Of a stretch of 49,093 nucleotides of DNA, positions 17,230 to 25,772 are shown one piece after another; the stretch's first letter is position 1, and the number at the start of each line of letters is the position of its first letter. The translations under genes were made by a program, and so were the position numbers. The notes below the pieces were generated by a model, which saw only the letters and a list, made by a program, of their open reading frames with translations, did no database searches and was not told the DNA's origin. Source of the DNA: Chitinophagaceae bacterium (GTDB lineage: Bacteria; Bacteroidota; Bacteroidia; Chitinophagales; Chitinophagaceae); the NCBI GenBank assembly GCA_016787065.1, contig JAEUVD010000055.1:1-49093 (forward strand), read 5' to 3'.

Positions 17230-18891
17230 ATGCCTAAAGACAATTCAATTAAGTCTGTACTCATTATTGGTTCAGGACCTATCATTATCGGACAAGCCTG
17301 TGAATTCGATTATTCTGGCAGCCAAGCAGCCCGATCACTTCGTGAAGAAGGTATAAAAGTTATCCTCGTAAACTCCAATCCGGCTACCATCATGACCGAC
17401 CCTATGATGGCCGATAAAGTGTATTTATTACCACTCACCGTGGAAAGTATCGAACAAATACTTCAGGAAAATGAAATTGACGCTGTACTTCCAACGATGG
17501 GCGGACAAACTGCCTTGAATCTGGCTAAAGAAGCAGAAGAATTAGGCATCTGGCAACAATATAAGGTTCGATTAATTGGTGTTGATATTAAAGCCATCGA
17601 TAAAGCCGAAGATCGCGAACAGTTTCGGCAGTGGATGATTCAACTTGGAGTTACCGTAGCCAAGGCAAAAACAGCGAATTCTTTTTTAGAAGGAAAAGAA
17701 TTTGCCCAAGAAATGGGATTCCCCTTAGTGATTCGACCAAGTTTTACACTGGGTGGTACAGGCGGCGGATTTGTACATGCCCCTGAAGATTTAGACGAAG
17801 CACTCAACCGTGGTTTACAAGCAAGTCCTATTCATGAAGTTCTAGTTGAACAAGCCGTATTAGGTTGGAAAGAATTTGAATTAGAGTTATTACGAGATTC
17901 CGCAAATAATGTATGTATCATTTGTACCGTAGAAAACTTCGATCCGATGGGCGTTCATACCGGTGATAGTATAACCGTTGCACCGGCTATGACTTTAAGC
18001 GACACCGCCTTTCAACTCATGCGCAACACGGCAATTACCATGATGCGCGACCTTGGAAACTTTGCCGGAGGTTGCAATGTTCAGTTTGCTATGAACCCAG
18101 ACACCGAAGAAATTATTGCCATCGAAATTAACCCACGCGTTAGTAGATCTTCCGCTTTAGCAAGTAAGGCCACCGGTTATCCGATTGCCAAAATTGCTGC
18201 TAAACTGGCCATAGGCTATCGACTCGATGAATTGAAAAATCAAATAACCGGAAATACTTCAGCCTTCTTCGAACCAACCCTCGATTACGTTATCGTTAAA
18301 ATACCACGCTGGAATTTTGATAAATTTAAGGGCGCAAAAGATACGCTAGGTTTACAAATGAAATCGGTTGGTGAAGTAATGGCCATCGGACGAAGTTTTA
18401 CAGAAGCAATTCAAAAGGCTTGTCAGAGTTTGGAAAACAACGCCATTGGCCTTGGGTACTATGGTAAGAGTTTGATGAAAACAGAAGACATTCTAGAATA
18501 CCTTAAAACTCCGAAATGGGATCGCTTGTTCCGAATTAAAGATGCCCTTATGGCTGGTGTAAGTGTAAATTCTATTTCAAAAGCGAGTCATGGTATTGAT
18601 AAATGGTTCTTGAATGAAATCAAAAAGATTTGCGATATAGAGAAAGAACTCATGAAATATAAGATGGATACACTACCTGAAGATTTGCTTCGCGAAGCGA
18701 AACATCATGGGTTTGGTGATGAACAGATTTGTAGGATTATGAATGATGGTACGGAAGATGAACTCTATGAGAAACGTAAAGCCTTAGGCATAACACGTGT
18801 ATTTAAAATGGTGGATACCTGTGCTGCAGAGTTTGAAGCGCAAACACCTTACTTCTATAGTACGTTTGAAGCGAAATCGAGTTTAATTTGA
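17230..18891 (+). CDS. carB: Carbamoyl-phosphate synthase large chain, N-terminal half (split carB)
   Basis: Catalyses bicarbonate phosphorylation and carbamate formation for arginine and pyrimidine synthesis. 553 residues covering the carboxyphosphate ATP-grasp domain (about 1-400; opening SVLIIGSGPIIIGQACEFDYSG, glycine loop RPSFTLGGTGGG, metal and ATP residues in EIINPRVSRSS-like EINPRVSRSS) and the oligomerisation domain (about 400-545). It stops exactly where the second ATP-grasp half should continue: after ...YFYSTFEAKSS the frame reads LI and a stop. The rest of the enzyme is encoded from 19593. The last codons that belong to carB proper end near 18878; LI-stop derives from the inserted DNA. 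Both halves are intact and open, so a two-subunit enzyme is plausible, as in some archaea and Aquifex. Confidence 0.93.
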   Translation: MPKDNSIKSVLIIGSGPIIIGQACEFDYSGSQAARSLREEGIKVILVNSNPATIMTDPMMADKVYLLPLTVESIEQILQENEIDAVLPTMGGQTALNLAKEAEELGIWQQYKVRLIGVDIKAIDKAEDREQFRQWMIQLGVTVAKAKTANSFLEGKEFAQEMGFPLVIRPSFTLGGTGGGFVHAPEDLDEALNRGLQASPIHEVLVEQAVLGWKEFELELLRDSANNVCIICTVENFDPMGVHTGDSITVAPAMTLSDTAFQLMRNTAITMMRDLGNFAGGCNVQFAMNPDTEEIIAIEINPRVSRSSALASKATGYPIAKIAAKLAIGYRLDELKNQITGNTSAFFEPTLDYVIVKIPRWNFDKFKGAKDTLGLQMKSVGEVMAIGRSFTEAIQKACQSLENNAIGLGYYGKSLMKTEDILEYLKTPKWDRLFRIKDALMAGVSVNSISKASHGIDKWFLNEIKKICDIEKELMKYKMDTLPEDLLREAKHHGFGDEQICRIMNDGTEDELYEKRKALGITRVFKMVDTCAAEFEAQTPYFYSTFEAKSSLI

Positions 18892-18960
18892 TAATTTGGG
18901 AATGAGATAATAGGATAATTTGATGTTGTGTTAATGTGATGATTGGTTGATGAGGTGAAG
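18892..18960 (+). repeat. Low-complexity spacer with degenerate GATAATTTG-like words
   Basis: The stretch between the first carB half and the ORF6N gene consists of loosely repeated words such as ATAATTTG, GAGATAAT, GGATAATTTG, TTAATGTG and ATGATTGG, with few C residues on this strand. From memory, similar strings surround small accessory genes in other Bacteroidota genomes. No promoter box is evident. Confidence 0.5.
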
Positions 18961-18999
18961 TATTAGGACTAGAAACAAAAACGGACGAAAACAAAAAAC

Positions 19000-19568
19000 A
19001 TGAAAACAACTACGTTAGAAAACATTATTTATGAAATAAGGGATACTCGGGCGATGCTGGATTTTCATTTAGCTGAACTTTATGATGTTCCCACGAAGGT
19101 CTTTAATCAATCGGTCAAACGAAACGCAAATCGCTTTCCAGAGGATTTTATGTTTCAGCTAAGTCAAGAGGAATGGATGATATTCGAAAGGCAATCCAAG
19201 ATGCTGATTCGAGCTGGTCACAAATTGTGACCAGCTCGAAGAAATTCAGAGGAAGCACCTATCGTCCTTTTGCTTTCACTGAACATGGAGTTACCATGTT
19301 AGCGTCGGTATTGAAGTCTGAGCGAGCCGTTCACATCAGCATTGAAATAGTTCGAGCTTTTGTGAATCTCAAAAATTTGGTTTCAGATCGATCCTGGTGG
19401 GGCAAGGAATTGGAGAAATTACGAGAACGTTTGGAAAACAGAATGGATGAGCAGGACGTACATATTTTGGATATCTACCAAAATTTGGAAAAACTGATGG
19501 AGAAAAGCAAATTAAAATACCCCTATGTGCGCGAGCAAATAGGATTAAAACAAATCAAGCCACGATGA
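19000..19568 (+). pseudogene. ORF6N-domain protein gene, broken by a frameshift
   Basis: ORF6N is a DNA-binding domain first seen in phage antirepressors. The first frame (19000-19230) encodes IYEIRDTRAMLDFHLAELYDVPTKVFNQSVKRN...FPEDFMFQLSQEEW, a clear ORF6N start. The family continuation SQIVTSSKKFRGSTYRPFAFTEHGVTMLASVLKSERAV lies in the -1 frame and runs to 19568, ending in a coiled coil and the typical REQIGLK tail. A -1 shift at TGG (19174-19176), or one missing G there, joins both parts into a normal protein of about 189 residues. No classical slippery heptamer was found, so decay or a sequencing indel is more likely than programmed frameshifting. A 33-bp palindrome covers the stop of the first frame. 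Confidence 0.8.
19208..19240. repeat. Perfect palindrome with 16-bp arms inside the ORF6N gene
   Basis: The left arm TTCGAGCTGGTCACAA (19208-19223) and its exact complement (19225-19240) flank a single A at 19224. It spans the stop of the first ORF6N frame and, in the other frame, the codons for SSWSQIVTSS. As RNA it could form a hairpin with essentially no loop; as DNA it could form a cruciform or serve as a dimer binding site. Confidence 0.9.
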
Positions 19569-19592
19569 CCTCAACGCTTAAACAAAACAAAC

Positions 19593-20783
19593 ATGACGAA
19601 CATTCAACATAACGATTCGAAATCTTCAAACAGAAAAAAAATTATTGTACTTGGTAGTGGCCCAAATCGGATTGGCCAAGGAATTGAATTTGATTACTGC
19701 TGTGTACATGGTTTGTTAGCCATTAAGGAATGTGGTTTTGAAGCCATCATGGTGAACTGTAACCCGGAAACCGTTAGTACCGATTTCGACATGGCCGATA
19801 AACTCTATTTCGAACCGGTATATTGGGAACACCTTTGGGAAATTATTGAACATGAACAACCGTATGGCGTAATTGTTCAGCTAGGCGGACAAACAGCGTT
19901 GAAACTGGCTAAGAAATTAACCGAAAAAGGAATACGCATTATAGGAACATCCTTCGATAATATGGATATTGCCGAAGATCGTGGTCGGTTTAGCGACATG
20001 TTGAAAGAACTTGAAATTCCTTATCCTGAATACGGATCAGCATATACTGTAGAAGAAGCGATAGAGGTTGCAAACAAAGTTGGCTATCCTGTTTTGGTAC
20101 GACCAAGTTATGTGTTAGGCGGCCAGCGCATGCGCATCGTAATTAACGATGATGAATTAGAAAAGGCTGTAGTTAGTATTTTAAAACATATACCGGACAA
20201 TAAAATTTTGATTGATCATTTTCTAGATCGTTGTCAGGAAGCCGAAGTAGATGCCATATACGATGGAGATGAACTTCATATCATGGGCGTAATGGAACAT
20301 ATTGAACCCGCCGGAATTCATAGTGGCGACAGTAATGCGGTACTTCCTCCGTTCAATCTTACTCCATTGGTAGTAACAACTATGGAGCATTACTCTTCTA
20401 AAATTGCTAAAGCATTGAATATTCGAGGTCTAATTAATATTCAGTTTGCGATAAAAGACAGCAAAGTATTTGTAATCGAAGCGAACCCAAGAGCTAGTCG
20501 TACGACCCCGTTTATTGCTAAAGCCTATCAGATTCCTTATTTGAATATTGCAACAAAAATTATGTTAGGAGAAAAGAAATTGGCGGATTTCAACTATGAG
20601 AAAAAGCTTGAAGGTTTTGCAATTAAGGAACCAGTATTCAGTTTCAATAAATTTCCAAACGTGAATAAGGAGCTTGGCCCGGAAATGAAATCTACCGGAG
20701 AAGCCATTCGATTTATTAAGGATTTACGCGATCCGTATTTTAGGCAGTTATATAAAGACCGAAGTATGTATTTGAGTAAGTAA
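19593..20783 (+). CDS. carB: Carbamoyl-phosphate synthase large chain, C-terminal half (split carB)
   Basis: 396 residues forming the second ATP-grasp domain, which phosphorylates carbamate. It opens with RKKIIVLGSGPNRIGQGIEFDYCCVHG, the classic start of the second CarB half, has RPSYVLGGQRMRIV and VIEANPRASRTTPF, and ends at ...YKDRSMYLSK. The first ten codons or so (MTNIQHND) come from the inserted cassette. There is no C-terminal allosteric (MGS-like) domain; from memory this is normal for CarB of about 940 residues in Bacteroidota, so it is not a truncation. The ATG at 19593 follows an A-rich leader. Expression may come from carB read-through or from the cassette. Confidence 0.93.
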   Translation: MTNIQHNDSKSSNRKKIIVLGSGPNRIGQGIEFDYCCVHGLLAIKECGFEAIMVNCNPETVSTDFDMADKLYFEPVYWEHLWEIIEHEQPYGVIVQLGGQTALKLAKKLTEKGIRIIGTSFDNMDIAEDRGRFSDMLKELEIPYPEYGSAYTVEEAIEVANKVGYPVLVRPSYVLGGQRMRIVINDDELEKAVVSILKHIPDNKILIDHFLDRCQEAEVDAIYDGDELHIMGVMEHIEPAGIHSGDSNAVLPPFNLTPLVVTTMEHYSSKIAKALNIRGLINIQFAIKDSKVFVIEANPRASRTTPFIAKAYQIPYLNIATKIMLGEKKLADFNYEKKLEGFAIKEPVFSFNKFPNVNKELGPEMKSTGEAIRFIKDLRDPYFRQLYKDRSMYLSK

Positions 20784-20916
20784 TCTCTTTGTTAGTTATT
20801 AAAGAAACAAAGTAGGTTTAAGGGTTCAGCTTTAAAAATTTGGAAACTTCCAAAAAAGTGAATAATCCATGACTAACCATAATTCTTAGAATCACATCTA
20901 TTGTTAAATTTAAAAG

Positions 20917-21672
20917 ATGAAAGTAATTTTATTTTGTTCCCTTTTACTTATTACCCTTCATAGGGCGGATTCACAAGTTCTACAAGTAACTATTGGCAAT
21001 ACACAAGGATCTTTTGACAGCAGCTTTGTTATTCAAACTTCGCAAACCGACTCCTTTCATGCCGGTAATCATCCCGGGGCCGGCCCTTATATGAATGCGG
21101 AAATCTATCTGTGTGGCGGTGCCAATTTAGTTTATAATTATCAGCCTGGAACAAGCAGCGAACCGTATTTTTACTTGGAATCGGGAAGTACATTGAACTT
21201 TACACAATGGACAGTTGCTAAAATTTATGCCAAGAGTGGTTCTACCATTAACCTAAACAATACTATAGGTTACTTTAGTATTCATCGCGAAGCGGGAGTT
21301 AATATATTAAACATTAGTTCAAGTTCAGCCCTTTGGTCGGATTCAGTGTATACCACCATAAACTATGCTTTTCCTTCTTGGCCCGGAGGAAACAGCCCTT
21401 GCTTATCACCAACGGGTATAGCTGCCATTCAAGTAGAGAATAATTTGCAGATTAGTAATCCTGTTCAGGAAATAGTACATGTGCTTTGCAAAGGTAATTA
21501 CACGGCTATGCGTTTGGAACTCTATGATCTTACCGGACGTAAGGTTTTTCAAACACAGCTAGCTGAGGGCCATCAAACGCGATCGGTTAACGAACTTCCG
21601 AAGGGCTTATACGTATATCGTTTTCTTTCCGATCAAGGGTTATTGAAACAAGACAAATTGCTTATTCGCTAA
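20917..21672 (+). CDS. Secreted protein with type IX secretion C-terminal sorting domain
   Basis: 251 residues: a signal peptide (MKVILFCSLLLITLHRADSQ), a central part of about 140 residues rich in Gly, Ser, Asn and Tyr with beta character, and a C-terminal sorting domain of about 75 residues (IQVENNLQISNPVQEIVHV... LYDLTGRKVFQTQ... LPKGLYVYRFLSD... KQDKLLIR) of the type recognised by the type IX secretion system. The protein should therefore be exported across the outer membrane. The central part is unfamiliar; it contains the phrase SGSTLNFTQWTVAKIYAKSGSTINLNN, reminiscent of short beta-helix turns. Confidence 0.82.
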   Translation: MKVILFCSLLLITLHRADSQVLQVTIGNTQGSFDSSFVIQTSQTDSFHAGNHPGAGPYMNAEIYLCGGANLVYNYQPGTSSEPYFYLESGSTLNFTQWTVAKIYAKSGSTINLNNTIGYFSIHREAGVNILNISSSSALWSDSVYTTINYAFPSWPGGNSPCLSPTGIAAIQVENNLQISNPVQEIVHVLCKGNYTAMRLELYDLTGRKVFQTQLAEGHQTRSVNELPKGLYVYRFLSDQGLLKQDKLLIR

Positions 21673-21754
21673 TTTGAATTACTGTTTTTCTCCGTCCACT
21701 GCTGAGATTTCCTTCAAAAGAGGAATACTTTATTAAAAATGTTGTTCCAATGAA

Positions 21755-22423
21755 TTAATACCATTGTGCAATTTCTTGCAATGATTTTCGCTTTAAATCA
21801 GGCACCATTGTACCTGGGTCAGGATAACCTACAGGTATTAATAAAAACGGTTTTTCATTTGGAGGACGTTGTAATAGCTGGGACAAGAAATTCATCGGGC
21901 TAGGTGTATGGGTTAGTGATACCAGTCCGGCTTGATGAATAGCCGCCAATAAAAAACCGCATGCAAGACCTACGCTCTCTTGCACATAATAATTCTGTCG
22001 TTTATTCCCGTTCGCATCAAACTCATAACTTCTTTTGAAAACAACAATAAGAGCAGGTGCTATTTCTAAAAACTCTTTATGCCAATCCGTACCAAGTGGG
22101 GCTAAATCTTCGAGCCATTCTTCACTCATTCTGTTGTGATAGCTTTCATATTCTTCCTTTTCTGCAGCATTTCTAATCTTTTCTTTTATAATAGCATCCT
22201 TAACAATACAAAATGTCCAGGGCTGTTTATGTGCACCCGAAGGAGCTGTTGAAGCCGTTAAAATAAGTTGGTTGATAATATCATCCGGTATTGGTTTATC
22301 TGAAAAACTTCGAACGCTTCTTCGTTTATCCATCATCCTAAAAAAGATATCGCAACGGGTAGCAATTTCCTCCTCTGGGAGAATTTCTCGTTGGTACGGT
22401 ATAAGGTTTAACTCTTTTCGCAT
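21755..22423 (-). CDS. Nitroreductase-fold flavoprotein, iodotyrosine-deiodinase-like
   Basis: 222 residues, FMN-dependent nitroreductase superfamily. FMN-binding segments are KRRSVRSFSDKPIP (about 33-46) and TAPSGAHKQPW (59-69). The sequence follows animal iodotyrosine deiodinase along most of its length, including GTDWHKEFL, LACGFLLAAIHQAGLVSLTHTP and PVGYPDPGTMVPDLKRK. The three residues that bind the zwitterion of halotyrosine in the human enzyme (Glu157, Tyr161, Lys182 by my alignment) correspond to Glu91, Tyr95 and Lys116 here. Bacterial members with deiodinase activity are known. The natural substrate here is unknown; halotyrosine salvage is an inference. It has no signal peptide and stands alone on its strand. 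Confidence 0.88.
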   Translation of the reverse strand: MRKELNLIPYQREILPEEEIATRCDIFFRMMDKRRSVRSFSDKPIPDDIINQLILTASTAPSGAHKQPWTFCIVKDAIIKEKIRNAAEKEEYESYHNRMSEEWLEDLAPLGTDWHKEFLEIAPALIVVFKRSYEFDANGNKRQNYYVQESVGLACGFLLAAIHQAGLVSLTHTPSPMNFLSQLLQRPPNEKPFLLIPVGYPDPGTMVPDLKRKSLQEIAQWY

Positions 22424-22730
22424 AGGGGCAAGTTACCCTAAAAATAACCTTCCGTTACAAGTCGATATACTTACTGGAGTTGTTAAATATAAATTATGTT
22501 CCTTCTTGGCTCCACTACTAAGTATTAAAATATATCAAGTCTCAAATTGGATTTATTACTAGCCTAGCAGATAAACTGAAGGTGAAACATCTGCGTGTTT
22601 TATTAATACTAAAGATTCGTTGGGCGATTAAGCGATTGGGTTCTGCTTAAAATTTACAAATGGTTTTTAAGGAATAACAAAATAACCTGTTCAAGTAAAC
22701 TGCTGATGGCACAAGTTTAAAGTACTATAC
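22424..22730. other. Intergenic stretch with no recognised gene
   Basis: About 310 bp between the start of the deiodinase-like gene and the terminator of the next gene. I see no conserved reading frame, tRNA, repeat or strong hairpin. A weak -7-like TATTTTTA (minus strand, 22439-22446) might serve the deiodinase-like gene. Confidence 0.5.
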
Positions 22731-22770
22731 AAAAGAAAAGAGAGACCGTCTCCAATAAACAGCCTCTCTT
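22731..22770 (-). terminator. Rho-independent terminator of the GEVED/FN3 secreted protein gene
   Basis: Read on the minus strand, AAGAGAG (22770-22764) pairs with CTCTCTT (22744-22738), with an inner GAGAC/GTCTC pair, and is followed by a T-rich tail TTCTTTT. It lies about 25 bp after the stop at 22795. Confidence 0.7.
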
Positions 22771-22794
22771 ATTCTTACATTCTATAACCCTTTA

Positions 22795-25566
22795 CTAACG
22801 TTGAATGGTGAGTTTAGACAATTGAACACACGTTTCATCCTTATAAACCTGAACGATATATAACCCTTCTGCTAAGGACGTTACATCCATTTGAAAATGT
22901 AGCACTTCCTCACCGTCTAACTTCAGTTTTTCTGTTTTCACCGTACGCCCATGAATATCCATCATACGAATTAGAATGTCTTTTGTATCTGTTACAGGTA
23001 TATCTATATTCAAAATTTGGTTAACCGGATTCGGGTAAATTGACATGGTTTGTGCATAATCATCTGAACCATTAACTGTTTTTAACGGAGCTGCGGCTGC
23101 AGTACAAAACGTTTTCGAAACCGACCAAGCACTTCCAGTTGGAGATCCTGCACAGAACGATTGCACTTGGAATTCATAACACGCATTACGTGGCAAGCCG
23201 GTAAGTAATTTATTCGGCGCATTGGTTGTAGCATTACTCCAAGCACCGATTGGGTTTGTTCTGCGGAATCGCGTACCATAATATGCAGCACCCGGAACGG
23301 CCGTCCAACTCGTTGTACAGGTTGTATTATTTACCGTGGCATTAATAGCGGAAGAAGGCGGTGTTGCATTCGTAGAAAAATTAATTGAATTACTCCATGC
23401 ACTGCTACTTCCACCACTACACGTTGTTTGCATTTGTAATTCATAATTTGAACAAATTGATAATCCAGTAATCGTAGTCGAGGTACCTGTTGCGTTAACG
23501 GTAGTCCAACTTGTACCCCCCAAGAAACGATAACGTATGGCAAAGGTATTCAGCACATTTGTGGGAACCCAGCTTACATAAGCCGAAACACCTGACTCAG
23601 CTACTGTAATTCCTGTTGGAGGTAACATCGTATAAAAACTAATGGTTTCTGTTGTACTTGTATTCGTACATCCTTCCGGACTGGTGTAGCTATACGTGAA
23701 ACTTGTTTGAGGCCCAGTGTATGGGTTAGCTACACTCCATGTACCACCTGCTGGTGAACCGCTAAGAGACACACTGCTGTTCGGACAAGCTATTACGGAG
23801 TTTGTGGTTACAGTAGGTAGTGGATTAATTGTAAGCATAAGCACATGCGTTACACAACCATCAACAACAGAATACGTTCCGCTGCTTGTATAATTTTGAT
23901 TATTTTGTAACCAAGTATAATTCACGCATGCGGAAGCTGTAGTTGTATCTGATGTTAAGGGTGTAATAGTTAAATTAAGAATATGAATGATTCCATTAAC
24001 AGTTTGTCCGGTATAAACGCCACTTTGTGTATAGGTTGTATTGTTATCTGTCCAGAGGTAGCTACCACAGGCTGAAGCCGTTGTGGTATCTGTTGTAGGT
24101 GCAGGTACGGTGATATTTAATGTGTAATCTTCAATATTTCCGTACGCTGTTAAACATGGATCTGAAACCGGGAAGTAGTCGGAAACAACACGTAAGCGTC
24201 GTGGCCCAGCCGTTAAGGAAGTCGGGATAGTAAACGAACCAAATACGGTAGCACCGCTATTATGAGTAATCACTTTTTCGCCGGCATCGGTAAAATCACC
24301 GTCTTTATTGTAATCAACATAAACGGCTACACCGTTAAATGTATGACTTACAGTTATGGATACAACATCACCAGTCATGGCTGTAGTAGATTGTGCGGTA
24401 TAGTTACCGTAACCACCCGGCTCACAAGTGCTTGGGTTATTTATACTTCCTACCATTACATTGGTAATCGGTGCGTAGCAGCCAACATAGTAACTGGATG
24501 TTGTGCAATATATTAGTTCATCTATTTGACCGTTACAATTATCATCTATGCCATTCCCAAGTATCTCGGCAGCATTCGGACGAACGGCCCAATTGTTATC
24601 ATTACAATCCGCTCCATTGGAATAAGGAATGTAGCCTGTACCCGGACTGGATGTAGAACAAATCGAAGGTCCTACTGTGTATCCATCGCCATCAGCATCC
24701 ATATACCAAATCGGAGTAGTCGAAATATAAGTCGAATTACAAGGACCCGGATTTACACAGCCTCCTTCTCCACGTACATAATAAACCGCGCTGCCGGTGG
24801 GATACACGGTAATACTATTGCCCGTTCCAACTTGCGTTCCCCCACTATTCGTACCACAACTGTTTTTATACCAAACCCATTGTGTAGCCTGATTTAAGCT
24901 TCCACCAACTACACTAAACACTGCAGGACTACCAGCACAAACACTATTTGCACTTGATTGAATAACAGGCATCGTAGCCGGGTTATTTGTAAATGGTGTA
25001 GTTGAACAACTGAAATTAGACATATAATATTGCTGCCAATTGGTTAGTGCCGAGTGGAGCACATATTTATTTAGGTTACCACAGGTTGAAATAATTCCGA
25101 AGAAACCCGAAGTTGATGTTTCATTCAGCAATTGATCTATACTCCCGGTAGAAAAACTAGCTTTGAAATAAAGTGAATTATGATACCCTGTTGGCGATGT
25201 TGCACTTGTTTGCCAATCAAATCCTACGGCCACTGAGGTTGGAATACTCACCTGAATATTTGGTGTACCACCCGTGGTGCCAGAGAAGAAAATTTGACTA
25301 TTCTGAACGAATAATGATTGTCCGCCACCGCAACCACTAAGTGCTGAAATCGTATGTGAACCTGCCGAAACGGAAGCGGTTGTGCAGAGATCTACAGATG
25401 CCGGCACACCTGAAAAGTTAGCATTATTCGTTGGCAAAGCAGCCAAAGCACTTTCCCAAGCGGTTCGACTGGTATAAATAGTGTATTGTGCCGAAAGCTC
25501 AGCAACGCTAATCAAAAGAAAAACGAGGAGCATCAGTCGATAAAAATGGTTGTTTAACTTCTTCAT
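22795..25566 (-). CDS. Large secreted multidomain protein (MopE-like motif, GEVED, FN3, type IX sorting domain)
   Basis: 923 residues. A signal peptide ends at ELSAQ. Then come an N-terminal beta domain (about 28-200), a MopE-like calcium motif region (WYMDADGDGYT ... DCNDNNWAVRPNAAEI ... GIDDNCNGQIDE, about 285-350), a GEVED domain (VYVDYNKDGDFTDAGEKV ... GNIEDYTLNI, about 405-490), two copies of a repeat beginning TDTTTASAC / SDTTTASAC (about 495-590), two fibronectin type III domains (about 655-840), and a type IX sorting domain (SIYPNPVNQILNIDI ... GLYIVQVYKDE, about 845-923). This is a typical large surface adhesin-like or matrix protein of gliding or particle-associated Bacteroidota. 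No catalytic domain is evident. Confidence 0.88.
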   Translation of the reverse strand: MKKLNNHFYRLMLLVFLLISVAELSAQYTIYTSRTAWESALAALPTNNANFSGVPASVDLCTTASVSAGSHTISALSGCGGGQSLFVQNSQIFFSGTTGGTPNIQVSIPTSVAVGFDWQTSATSPTGYHNSLYFKASFSTGSIDQLLNETSTSGFFGIISTCGNLNKYVLHSALTNWQQYYMSNFSCSTTPFTNNPATMPVIQSSANSVCAGSPAVFSVVGGSLNQATQWVWYKNSCGTNSGGTQVGTGNSITVYPTGSAVYYVRGEGGCVNPGPCNSTYISTTPIWYMDADGDGYTVGPSICSTSSPGTGYIPYSNGADCNDNNWAVRPNAAEILGNGIDDNCNGQIDELIYCTTSSYYVGCYAPITNVMVGSINNPSTCEPGGYGNYTAQSTTAMTGDVVSITVSHTFNGVAVYVDYNKDGDFTDAGEKVITHNSGATVFGSFTIPTSLTAGPRRLRVVSDYFPVSDPCLTAYGNIEDYTLNITVPAPTTDTTTASACGSYLWTDNNTTYTQSGVYTGQTVNGIIHILNLTITPLTSDTTTASACVNYTWLQNNQNYTSSGTYSVVDGCVTHVLMLTINPLPTVTTNSVIACPNSSVSLSGSPAGGTWSVANPYTGPQTSFTYSYTSPEGCTNTSTTETISFYTMLPPTGITVAESGVSAYVSWVPTNVLNTFAIRYRFLGGTSWTTVNATGTSTTITGLSICSNYELQMQTTCSGGSSSAWSNSINFSTNATPPSSAINATVNNTTCTTSWTAVPGAAYYGTRFRRTNPIGAWSNATTNAPNKLLTGLPRNACYEFQVQSFCAGSPTGSAWSVSKTFCTAAAAPLKTVNGSDDYAQTMSIYPNPVNQILNIDIPVTDTKDILIRMMDIHGRTVKTEKLKLDGEEVLHFQMDVTSLAEGLYIVQVYKDETCVQLSKLTIQR

Positions 25567-25772
25567 GAATTTGATTTTATTTTATGATGCAATACTATTT
25601 CCAGGAAGGTGTATTTTATATCAGATGTGGTATAAAGTAGGTTTAGAGGTGGGAGAAAGATAAAAAATGTGGTTAGTTCAATCTTATTCCTAACAAAGTA
25701 CTTGATGGTTTTAAAAAACAAGTTGCAGGGTAGATTCGATGTATCTTTATCGAGGTATTCAACATTAAACCC

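Larger units (their letters stand above)
18879..19617 (+). mobile_element. Cassette inserted in carB, carrying an ORF6N gene, flanked by a 7-bp direct repeat
   Basis: 739 bp lie between CGAAATC at 18872-18878 and CGAAATC at 19618-19624. The repeat occupies the same codon phase in each carB half. Removing one copy with the cassette joins the halves as ...FEA-KSS-NRKKIIVLG..., a continuous CarB of 935 residues, the size usual for this phylum. This looks like a target-site duplication. The cassette has no transposase gene and no clear terminal inverted repeats. Its first 80 bp are low-complexity (repeated GATAATTTG-like words). It provides the stop of the first half and the start of the second. 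Confidence 0.55.

Noticed and set aside
19171..19240. Programmed -1 frameshifting in the ORF6N gene
   Set aside because: No X-XXY-YYZ heptamer in the proper phase was found before the hairpin. Gene decay or a missing G is simpler.
19593..20783. carB as truncated because the allosteric MGS-like domain is missing
   Set aside because: CarB of about 940 residues without this domain is, from memory, normal in Bacteroidota. The second half ends in a typical way.
20787..20812. Terminator after the second carB half
   Set aside because: CTTTGTT/AACAAAG can pair, but the stem is A/T-rich, the loop is long and no T run follows.
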